A stretch of 11,115 bases of DNA from the NCBI GenBank assembly GCA_025353435.1, contig JANXQR010000343.1, positions 1 to 11,115 on the forward strand, read 5' to 3'. Both the position numbers and the translations under genes were made by a program. Every line of letters starts with the position of its first letter. Positions within the stretch are counted from its first letter, which is position 1. Source of the stretch: Acidobacteriota bacterium (lineage in GTDB: Bacteria > Acidobacteriota > Terriglobia > Terriglobales > Acidobacteriaceae). The notes under the pieces were generated by a model that worked only from the letters and a program-made list of their open reading frames with translations, was not told the DNA's origin and ran no database searches. Below are positions 1-6,608 of this stretch, piece after piece.

Positions 1-439
1 CCAACGCCCGGTCTCGTGCGATATACCTTCCGGGCTTCCCGATGATGACTGCAAGCTCTCCCTCAAAATCCAGATTCGTGGAAACGCGAGGCCGAATTAT
101 GTTAGCGAGATGCCCGGTCTGTGTGTTAGAGAAACGAGCGAAAATAGTTGGATGTTCGACGACCGCGCGCCCCGTCTCCTTGCGGTGAAGCTCGTAGTTG
201 AGGCCGACGCAGAAGATCTTTTCAGGATTGGGGATGACGGGCAGCCATGAGATTTCGTCCATCTCGTACCGTGGAGCACACCGGCTGAGATCCGACAGGC
301 TACTTGCGCCTCCTCTCGCTATCCACGACTTGAGGTCGGGATACGATTGCGCAAGAATCGCGCCAAGATCAAGAACAGATGGCCCATCCACAATCCCCCA
401 GGTTGCACGGTTCTGAACCGAGAAAGAAGCGAGTTTCAT
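1..439 (-). CDS. Fumarylacetoacetate hydrolase (FAH) family protein, C-terminus off the left edge
   Basis: The visible part is the N-terminal 146 residues, starting MKLASFSVQNRATWGIVDG; the gene continues past base 1. The start is ATG at 439-437, preceded by GGAGGA (446-451, six-base gap). The opening looks like the small N-terminal domain of FAH-type enzymes (about residues 1-65). The catalytic domain then begins with KIFCVGLNYELHRKE (74-88), the family's GLNYxxHxxE signature. At 124-134 is DFEGELAVIIG, whose ExE pair (E126, E128) matches divalent-metal ligands of the family. The remaining ligands would lie off the window. Known members hydrolyse or hydrate 2-oxo acids from aromatic ring cleavage (fumarylacetoacetate, 2-oxohept-3-enedioate, 2-oxopent-4-enoate) in the cytoplasm. 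Which reaction applies cannot be told. It is divergent from the quercetinase-like operon and shares its 284-bp control region, so a common aromatic catabolic role is inferred. Confidence 0.88.
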   Translation of the reverse strand, partial: MKLASFSVQNRATWGIVDGPSVLDLGAILAQSYPDLKSWIARGGASSLSDLSRCAPRYEMDEISWLPVIPNPEKIFCVGLNYELHRKETGRAVVEHPTIFARFSNTQTGHLANIIRPRVSTNLDFEGELAVIIGKPGRYIARDRAL

Positions 440-480
440 GCCAAATCCTCCAGGCGGATAGCAATCATAGAAATCCTGTC

Positions 481-486
481 ATTATG
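481..486 (-). promoter_or_regulatory. Possible -10 box for the FAH-family gene
   Basis: Read on the minus strand this is CATAAT, a five-of-six match to TATAAT. It would start transcription about 35 bases before the ATG at 439. I see no convincing -35 hexamer at the right distance, so activation or a weak promoter would be needed. It sits inside a short palindrome (GTCATTATGAC, 479-489). Confidence 0.3.
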
Positions 487-502
487 ACGGCGGTACTATT
501 GT

Positions 503-514
503 GATTTCGAAATC
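503..514. promoter_or_regulatory. 12-bp perfect palindrome in the divergent control region
   Basis: GATTTCGAAATC is a perfect palindrome located just upstream of the possible FAH-gene -10 box. It may be a regulator site, but it occurs once and could be chance in this AT-richer intergenic stretch. Confidence 0.25.
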
Positions 515-533
515 GGGAAAGCTCTGGCTGCCA

Positions 534-551
534 TGGTACCCTTCCGTACCA
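534..551. promoter_or_regulatory. Operator-like inverted repeat TGGTAC-N6-GTACCA, copy 1
   Basis: This is a perfect inverted repeat with 6-bp arms and a 6-bp spacer (CCTTCC). The same arms and spacing recur at 632-649, with a different spacer sequence (GCGCCG). Conserved arms with a variable spacer are what a dimeric transcription factor site looks like. Copy 1 lies on the FAH-gene side, about 50 bp upstream of its possible -10 box. I cannot name the regulator; no regulator gene is in the window. Confidence 0.65.
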
Positions 552-630
552 AACAATTGTCAATGCTCATTTTCTCAAGAAATTGAGCTTTACAGAGCTC
601 CTTATTCTTTGATATCAATTCCGATATTGC

Positions 631-650
631 TTGGTACGCGCCGGTACCAA
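631..650. promoter_or_regulatory. Operator-like inverted repeat TTGGTAC-N6-GTACCAA, copy 2
   Basis: This is the second copy of the motif, here with 7-bp perfect arms around a 6-bp spacer. It lies 74 bp before the quercetinase-like start codon and is centred about 98 bp from copy 1. A TTGATA hexamer (609-614) just upstream could be a -35 element, which would place this site over the -10 region and fit repression. That promoter reading is weak because no good -10 hexamer is visible. Confidence 0.65.
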
Positions 651-723
651 CTCATCTCAGATAGAGCGACACAAGTTCCCAACGAGCCTACATCTCAACG
701 ATTCTGAAATCGAGGTCGATCCG

Positions 724-1749
724 ATGCACGAGAATGAACTGCCTGGGTCGCAGGCACCATACAAGCTCGACGCTGGTGAAGGCGTTCGCTACGCCTTCGG
801 AAATCACCTTGCCACGCGAATCGCAGGGCCTGATCAACTCGGTCAGCCAGCTTCAGGAACAATTCTGACCGGCGCCAAAGGATCGCGATTCCCGGTCCAT
901 CGTCATGCTGCGACGCACGAGGCTCTGTTCGTCCTTGATGGCGTTGTATCGCTGACATTGGGCGATGACTCATACCTGCTTACCCCGAGCGACTATGTAA
1001 ACATTCCTCCCGGGACACCGCACGGCTATGAGTTTGTAGATCATCGCGGAAAGCTACTCAGCTGGACGTTTGGAGGTAACGCCGCAGAGGCATATATCAA
1101 ACTCGGAAAGCCATTCGCGGGCAATGTTTATCAGGAATGCAGAGACGCGGTGGATTGGTCTCTCCTCGATGCCGGTGTGGACAGCGAACTCGTGAACACG
1201 TCACTCCGCGCGGAGGGCGATTCGACTTCCAAGCTCACCGCAGCGCCTGGGGGGCCGGTACCGTTTGTTCTCGCCGCCAGCGAGGGCGAGCGCATGATCG
1301 CAGGTGACCAAGTCTACACCATCCTTGGAAATTCCACCCACAGCAACGGTGCGTTCATCGCACTCCTCACGGAAGGACCCATCGGCATGCCCATCCCACG
1401 TCATCGCCATGAGAGAGTAACCGAGTTATTCCACTGTTTGAATGGTCAGATGGAGATGTTCGCGGGCGACGGGTTCCTCACGCTCGATCCGGGCGATTTC
1501 CTGCACGTTCCACCCAAGACCGCGCACTCATTTCAGTTAAAGAAGCACGACACACGATTCCTCGGATTCGTTACGCCTGGAGACTTCGAGCCGTTCTTCC
1601 GCTACCTATGCGTACCCTTTGATGGATACCGCTATCCGCTCATCCCTCCTCCGTTCCGCTTCGATCGAGTCATTCAGCACCTATCCGAACTCGATCTCAC
1701 AATTCTCGAACGCCCAAGCGGACCTCCCCCTCAGCCCGCGGGAGATTGA
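724..1749 (+). CDS. Quercetin 2,3-dioxygenase-like bicupin protein
   Basis: A 341-residue protein with two cupin domains, close to the length of Bacillus quercetinase QdoI. Cupin 1 carries HRHAATHE and PPGTPH, giving a complete three-His one-Glu metal set (H59, H61, E66, H100). Cupin 2 carries HRHERVTE and PPKTAH (H227, H229, E234, H268), also complete. Quercetinases open the flavonol C ring with O2, releasing CO and an aromatic ester (depside). The resemblance is to the whole bicupin layout, so a different phenolic substrate is possible. There is no signal peptide, so it is probably cytoplasmic. I chose the ATG at 724 because GAGGT (712-716) sits seven bases before it; an in-frame TTG at 631 would add 31 uncharacteristic residues and overlap the operator-like repeat. 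The stop lies four bases before the hydrolase start, so the two are likely co-transcribed. Confidence 0.82.
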   Translation: MHENELPGSQAPYKLDAGEGVRYAFGNHLATRIAGPDQLGQPASGTILTGAKGSRFPVHRHAATHEALFVLDGVVSLTLGDDSYLLTPSDYVNIPPGTPHGYEFVDHRGKLLSWTFGGNAAEAYIKLGKPFAGNVYQECRDAVDWSLLDAGVDSELVNTSLRAEGDSTSKLTAAPGGPVPFVLAASEGERMIAGDQVYTILGNSTHSNGAFIALLTEGPIGMPIPRHRHERVTELFHCLNGQMEMFAGDGFLTLDPGDFLHVPPKTAHSFQLKKHDTRFLGFVTPGDFEPFFRYLCVPFDGYRYPLIPPPFRFDRVIQHLSELDLTILERPSGPPPQPAGD

Positions 1750-1753
1750 CGGA

Positions 1754-2713
1754 ATGCAGATGGGTGAGATTCACCACAACGTTCGATTTGTTGCCGACCA
1801 GGTGTACAGCCGCGCTGGCGGATTAGAGCGACTTGCCGATCTCTACATCCCAGCCACTAAGTCTGTGCCACCCCCGGCCGTTGTGTGGCTGCACGGAGGC
1901 GGATGGCGATTCGGAGACCGACGCCTTGCCCCCGATCTCCGCAAATTTGCGCAGCAATCTGAACTCGCAGTGGTGAGCATCGACTACCGCCTCAGCGATG
2001 AAGCAAAGTTCCCTGCTCCAGTTGAAGATGTGAAGACCGCCGTGCGGTGGATACGCAGCGTCGCCAACAAATTTGGCCTCGACGCAGACCGCGTCGGATT
2101 GTGGGGCTCTTCAGCGGGCGGTCACCTCGCCGCATGCGCCGCCTTATCCGGCGACGACCAATTCCAAGGCGAGGAATATTCTGAATACTCCTCGGCGGTG
2201 CAAGCAGTTGTAGACGGGTATGGGCCCACCAACTTCGGCCGCATCGATGAGGATCGTGCGGCAATGCCCCCCCTCGGAACCGATGCGGAGAGTGTCGCAA
2301 TCGGTCATGTGCTCCCAGCCGGAGACGCAGACTCTTTCGAATCGCGCTTGCTTGGGACACCGGTTGGCTGTTCGCCGCGCGAGGTCGAACTTGCAGATCC
2401 GGTTCACTATGTGCGCGGCGAATGCCCGCCATTTCTCATCCTGCACGGTAAGGCGGATTCTCTTATCCCATGCCAGCAGAGTCAGTATCTTTTTGAAGCA
2501 TTGAACAACGCGGCCAGAGATGCAACGCTCGTCCTGTTTGAAAATCTCCAACACGGGTTCTTCAATAACCTGATTCAGCCTCGAGAGCGTTATGGGGCGG
2601 TGACCGTTTACCGGACTGCGCGCCGCGCGATCGGAACGAATTGGGAATGCAATTCCGACGAAGATATATCGTCGATCATTCGTAGCTTTTTTCGCACCTA
2701 CCTCACAATTTAG
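1754..2713 (+). CDS. Alpha/beta-hydrolase, carboxylesterase/lipase of the HGGG type
   Basis: A 319-residue enzyme of the hormone-sensitive-lipase/BD-FAE-like esterase group. WLHGGGW (residues 45-51) is the oxyanion-hole motif. GSSAG (118-122) holds the nucleophile S120. D235 in HGKADSLIP and H267 in LQHGFF complete the triad. No signal peptide is seen, so a cytoplasmic enzyme is likely. The reading frame is open further upstream to an ATG at 1619, but that would overlap the bicupin gene by 131 bp. The ATG at 1754, with GGGAG at 1740-1744, is better; an ATG two codons later (1760) is an alternative. Tight coupling to a quercetinase-like dioxygenase suggests it may cleave the depside ester that enzyme makes, into a hydroxybenzoate and a phloroglucinol-type acid. 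That role is inference; substrates in this family are diverse. Confidence 0.85.
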   Translation: MQMGEIHHNVRFVADQVYSRAGGLERLADLYIPATKSVPPPAVVWLHGGGWRFGDRRLAPDLRKFAQQSELAVVSIDYRLSDEAKFPAPVEDVKTAVRWIRSVANKFGLDADRVGLWGSSAGGHLAACAALSGDDQFQGEEYSEYSSAVQAVVDGYGPTNFGRIDEDRAAMPPLGTDAESVAIGHVLPAGDADSFESRLLGTPVGCSPREVELADPVHYVRGECPPFLILHGKADSLIPCQQSQYLFEALNNAARDATLVLFENLQHGFFNNLIQPRERYGAVTVYRTARRAIGTNWECNSDEDISSIIRSFFRTYLTI

Positions 2714-3251
2714 CGGGGCGATTGCAAGCGCGATGACGGAGTGGATTCCTCGACCGTACCTTTCCAGATTCAACCAGCCAACCCGACAGCGGATCCTATC
2801 CAGATAGCCGTGTGTACGGTGCGACCCTCCTACTCAATATCGCCAAGGCAGCTTGCAGAAGAATGAGGACTGGGTCCAATGCTCATTTTGTTGACAATCT
2901 ATGGAAGAACCAGCATATTTAGTACGCGTTTAGCGGTTCGCACAGTTCAACGACAAGTGCAATTCTTCCCCGATCCCTGCCGCATGTAGTCAATCAAGAT
3001 ACGGCTCGTTGAGTTCAGCCCGTCTGGTGATTTGTCGAACCAGACAGGACAATTGACCTGTAACAGGGAATGCGGGCATCCTGCAAGGTACAAGGTCGTA
3101 TAAGCCCGTGGTAGATTGATTTGGCTCTCCAGGATCGCCCGTATAGCAGACAGTCTTCCGCCTGCGCTGTTGCAGGCTGGCGTTGCGTGAAGTATTTGGA
3201 TGTCACTCCAATTCCTGAGCGGAAAGACATCCAGGAAAATGAGGCCAACCC
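2714..3251. other. 538-bp intergenic region with no convincing gene
   Basis: The stretch separates the catabolic operon from the fusion-protein operon and is less GC-rich than its flanks. It contains a promoter candidate (2891-2919) and a distant 7-bp inverted pair (ACCGTAC at 2753-2759, GTACGGT at 2814-2820). I see no U-tract terminator after the hydrolase stop. A minus-strand open frame at 3015-3284 has no recognisable protein character and overlaps the next gene start. Confidence 0.6.
2891..2919 (+). promoter_or_regulatory. Sigma70-like promoter for the fusion-cytochrome operon
   Basis: A perfect TTGACA (2891-2896) is followed by a 17-bp spacer and CATATT (2914-2919), a four-of-six match to TATAAT. 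If used, it would give a leader of about 325 bases before the ATG at 3252, long enough to hold post-transcriptional control. Confidence 0.5.
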
Positions 3252-6200
3252 ATGGCGGTGTCTACGCTGGCGGCAACGTTTCACCGCCTCTTGAAGCCGG
3301 GGGGTAGAACTCGTTCCGCCCGTTCAGTGGAGTATTTCGGATGGCTTGACCTGGGACTTGGGTGTGTTATCGCATTTGCGCCACACCTGGCTGCTTCGCT
3401 GATGCAATTGCCTGCATTGACGGCGCAGGACGCCAGTTACCTCCATATCGTGGGTGTACTGGTGGCCACGCTTGGGATGATCTATATCTTGAGCGGTCGC
3501 TTAAATGCGGAGGGCTTCGTCGTAGCCTCCTTGTTGGATCGTCCGCTGGTGCCGGTAATCATGGCAATTTTGTGGGCCAGGGGAATTGTGCCCGCACAGG
3601 TTGCCATCGCATTTTCGATAAGCGACTTTGGTGGTTTTTTGTGGACAGCGTTTGCGTGGCGCGCGGATGTGCTGCATGGCCAGAATATCGGCGGGCCTTG
3701 CCTTGACGTGCAAACCCGCGCGGCGCGCTCGATCGAGTTGTCCGGGTGGTTCGGCATGGTGGCTGGTCTGGTCACTCTCATTGCGCCCCGGTTCATCGAA
3801 TCCTCGCTCGGCCTCCTTGCAACTTCGGCAGCTGGGCCGAACTATCTCCAGTTGGCGGGCCTCCTCATCGGCGGGCTTGGTGGCTTGTTTGTTGTGGCAG
3901 GAAGCCTGAAGGCCAACGATTTCCTAATAACATCACTGTTGGCCAGATTACTTGTGCCACTTGTTCTTCTGACTTTGTGGTGGCAGGTTCACCTTCCAAC
4001 CAGTCTCGCCCTGACACTGGCCGTGGCCAGTTTCGGCAGCTTTCTTTGGACGCTTCTGGCCTGGAGAAAAGACTCACGCTATGGCAGAAGCAATGTCCAT
4101 ATGCCTCTAACTGCGGCGTGGACTGCCGGGTTCATTGCTTTTGTCAGCGGAGTGATACGCAACGCGCGCACCTTCCATCCCGATGGCCGGGTCATTCTGG
4201 GCACGGTGGAGTCTCTGCATCCTTCGGACGCGGCCCTCGCATCTGCAGCAGACGGTCTGGCAGGCTCGGTGCTGATGCGCATCGGCATGGGCATCATGAA
4301 GCGAGGGATGCCGGGCTGGCTGGCTGATGCGATTCCAGATGCGCCCAGTATCGCCTGCCGTTTCTATACCGCTTCGCAGCCGGGGGAAGTCCGATTTCAG
4401 CGCCGTCCGGGAGAAGACCTGGATCTGCTCTCCACCGCCGGCGGAGATCGTCTGTGGAAGCTCATCGTAAATCTTTCGACGGGCAGCAAGATGTCTGGCT
4501 TTCACAAGTTTGATTACTTCCAGAACCTTTATCACGCGGATGTTCCCTACCGCATTGGCGAAGACAAACTCGAAGGATGGGTCCGCCTGGCGACGGAGCA
4601 GAATACCGCCTTGGCGACGCCGCAGAATGGTGCTGAAAGAGAGCAGGGACTTACGGAGGCCGTGGCCCACCATGCTGCGATCCGGATCGAAGTGCAGCGA
4701 GTTCGTAACCCTGCGGAGCCCTTCATTCCGATTGCGAAGATTTGCTTTGAGGCGGAGATTCAAATCGATCAGGAGTCGCTGCATTTCGACCCGGTTGCGG
4801 GGCGAGGGTTTCAACCGTACGGATTTCTCACCGGCTTGAGGAAGTGCGTCTACCCGGCAAGTTTCCAGAGCCGGGCACACAGCCGGCCGCAGCGGACCCA
4901 GCGCGAACATCATATTTTTCGCAGGCTCCATGAGTACTGGAACGAAGTTCCAGCCCCTGCTAATGAAGAGGGACATACTCACACGGGCCCGCCCGCCCGA
5001 ATCAACTCACCCCGCGGAAAGAAGAGGTGGATCAGCGCCTTCCTTCTTGCCGCCGCTGCAGTCATGGTGATCGTGGGTCTCTACTTGGCAGAGCGCTTCA
5101 CGCGCGATCGTCCCATGGACTATGCCGATGAGGTCATGTTCTTCGAGCGGGGTTCGACCGGCGGCGAGAAGATGGACGGAATTCCATACTGGATTTGGGT
5201 GGCACTCCCCGAAATATTTCCCGAATATCTACCGGATAAGAAGCCAGGCCAGGGTTATTCCGTATTTGGCATGATCTACGAAGCAGGCGATGATCCACGT
5301 TACGCGCTGCCGCTCGGCATGTCGCAGCGCAACGTGAGAGGTATCGACGTGGTCTATCTCAACTGCGCCGCGTGCCACACCGGGACGTTGCGCGACGCGC
5401 CCGGCGCTCCGCAGCGCTGGGTTGCCGGGATGCCTGCCCACCAATTCAACCTTGGCGCGTGGGGCCAATTCCTGACAACGATCCCCAAGGATCAGAAGTT
5501 CACTCCGCAGCGTTTCCTCGACCAGATTGATGCTATGCAGAACGACCCCCGTCGCCTGGTCCCGAAGCCGGACTTCATTGATAGGCTGATTCTTCGCTAT
5601 TACGCCATCTATCTCATGCGCGACAAACTCCTGGTGCTGGGCCAGCGCCTCAATTTCATCGATAACAGCACCTGGGGGCCCGGGCGTGTGGATACCTTCA
5701 ATGCTCCCAAGGCGCTTCTTAACTTTCCCATGGATCACGCAGACCCGAAGGAATTGATGGGTAACAGCGACTTCCCGTCCGTGTGGAATCAAGGACCCCG
5801 GAAGGGCATGCATCTCCATTGGGATGGCAACAACACCTCGGTTGATGAGCGAAACCTTTCAGCCGCATTTGGCACGGGCGCGTACCCGCCAATTCTCGAT
5901 TCGGACCGAGTGTTGCGGATGGCCAAATACCTTGAAACAGCACAGCCGCCGGCCTATCCCTATCCGATCGACAAGCAGTTGGCTGCGCAGGGCAAGCTCA
6001 CCTTCGAAAAGTATTGTGCTCACTGCCATGGGACGGCGCGGCCGCCCTTCCGTGCAACAGCCCCGGTGGATGGTGCGTGCGATTATGAAAAGCCTGATGC
6101 TGAATGTGTCGGCACCGTGGTCCCGATCGAAAATATCGCTACCGACGCTTCGCGTCTCAATTCCTATACCTGGCTTCTTGCAGTAAACCAGAGCACTCTC

Positions 6201-6590
6201 TACGCCGGATATGAAAAGGACTGGGGCGCTAGTGAGCCCTATCCACAGCGCTTTCACCAGTTCCGCAAGACCCACGGTTATGCCAACTCACCGCTGGACG
6301 GGATTTGGCTGCGAGCGCCCTATCTTCACAACGGATCGGTTCCCAACCTGCGCGAGTTGCTCGAGCCTTCATCTGCCAGGGCCAAGATTTTCTATCGCGG
6401 AAATGACGTATTCGACCAGCAGAACATCGGCTTTGTTTCCAATGTCGCATCGCAAGGCGGCCGCGATTTCTACAGGTTTGACACGGCGCGGCCCGGCAAC
6501 GGCAATCAGGGCCACGAGGGCCCGGCCTACGGTACAGCGCTACCCCCAGGGGAGAAACAGGCCTTGATTGAATACCTCAAGACGTTCTGA
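3252..6590 (+). CDS. Fusion protein: tandem 4-TM repeats, catalase-like domain, membrane-anchored diheme cytochrome c
   Basis: A single 1112-residue frame with several parts. Residues 26-139 and 161-274 are two related 4-TM units (each ends FG.FLWT..AWR.D). Residues about 300-560 resemble catalase-like proteins: FHPDGR (308-313), DLDLLSTAGGDRLWK (389-403), FDYFQN, and a tail with L.F.P....RGF.P.G.L...R..VY.AS. I cannot find the usual catalase distal His or proximal Tyr motif. RGKKRW (588-593) precedes one TM helix (593-613). Residues about 618-1112 resemble the RoxA/MauG/diheme cytochrome c peroxidase group, with CAACH (705-709), CAHCH (922-926) and APYLHNGSVP (1022-1031). Positive loops suggest the N-terminus and catalase-like domain are cytoplasmic and the hemes periplasmic. 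The start is ATG with GAGG at 3241-3244. No good internal start exists near the junction, so the fusion looks genuine. Exact reaction unknown; peroxide or oxygen chemistry is inferred. Confidence 0.85.
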   Translation: MAVSTLAATFHRLLKPGGRTRSARSVEYFGWLDLGLGCVIAFAPHLAASLMQLPALTAQDASYLHIVGVLVATLGMIYILSGRLNAEGFVVASLLDRPLVPVIMAILWARGIVPAQVAIAFSISDFGGFLWTAFAWRADVLHGQNIGGPCLDVQTRAARSIELSGWFGMVAGLVTLIAPRFIESSLGLLATSAAGPNYLQLAGLLIGGLGGLFVVAGSLKANDFLITSLLARLLVPLVLLTLWWQVHLPTSLALTLAVASFGSFLWTLLAWRKDSRYGRSNVHMPLTAAWTAGFIAFVSGVIRNARTFHPDGRVILGTVESLHPSDAALASAADGLAGSVLMRIGMGIMKRGMPGWLADAIPDAPSIACRFYTASQPGEVRFQRRPGEDLDLLSTAGGDRLWKLIVNLSTGSKMSGFHKFDYFQNLYHADVPYRIGEDKLEGWVRLATEQNTALATPQNGAEREQGLTEAVAHHAAIRIEVQRVRNPAEPFIPIAKICFEAEIQIDQESLHFDPVAGRGFQPYGFLTGLRKCVYPASFQSRAHSRPQRTQREHHIFRRLHEYWNEVPAPANEEGHTHTGPPARINSPRGKKRWISAFLLAAAAVMVIVGLYLAERFTRDRPMDYADEVMFFERGSTGGEKMDGIPYWIWVALPEIFPEYLPDKKPGQGYSVFGMIYEAGDDPRYALPLGMSQRNVRGIDVVYLNCAACHTGTLRDAPGAPQRWVAGMPAHQFNLGAWGQFLTTIPKDQKFTPQRFLDQIDAMQNDPRRLVPKPDFIDRLILRYYAIYLMRDKLLVLGQRLNFIDNSTWGPGRVDTFNAPKALLNFPMDHADPKELMGNSDFPSVWNQGPRKGMHLHWDGNNTSVDERNLSAAFGTGAYPPILDSDRVLRMAKYLETAQPPAYPYPIDKQLAAQGKLTFEKYCAHCHGTARPPFRATAPVDGACDYEKPDAECVGTVVPIENIATDASRLNSYTWLLAVNQSTLYAGYEKDWGASEPYPQRFHQFRKTHGYANSPLDGIWLRAPYLHNGSVPNLRELLEPSSARAKIFYRGNDVFDQQNIGFVSNVASQGGRDFYRFDTARPGNGNQGHEGPAYGTALPPGEKQALIEYLKTF

Positions 6591-6608
6591 ACTCGTGAGG
6601 TTTGAACC

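Noticed and set aside
631..723. Upstream extension of the bicupin gene to a TTG at 631
   Set aside because: It would start inside the operator-like inverted repeat, adds 31 residues without family character, and the ATG at 724 has a proper ribosome site.
1619..1753. Upstream ATG at 1619 for the alpha/beta-hydrolase
   Set aside because: It overlaps the bicupin gene by 131 bp and adds residues unrelated to the esterase fold; the ATG at 1754 has a Shine-Dalgarno sequence.
2144..2773. 209-codon minus-strand open frame across the hydrolase gene
   Set aside because: It is antisense to a clear enzyme with a full catalytic triad and has no family resemblance.
2753..2820. ACCGTAC/GTACGGT inverted pair after the hydrolase gene
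   Set aside because: Seven-base arms separated by 54 bases without a U-tract; likely chance and different from the TGGTAC operators.
3015..3284. 89-codon minus-strand open frame before the fusion gene
   Set aside because: Low-complexity basic start, no motif, and it overlaps the well-supported start of the fusion gene.
4107..4982. 291-codon minus-strand open frame inside the fusion gene
   Set aside because: It is antisense to the catalase-like coding region, shows no recognisable motifs, and is typical of shadow frames in GC-rich genes.
4932..5110. A separate start for the cytochrome domain, making two genes instead of a fusion
   Set aside because: The only nearby in-frame ATG (5064) lies inside the TM helix and lacks a ribosome site; an ATG at 4963 is out of frame. 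The frame is continuous.
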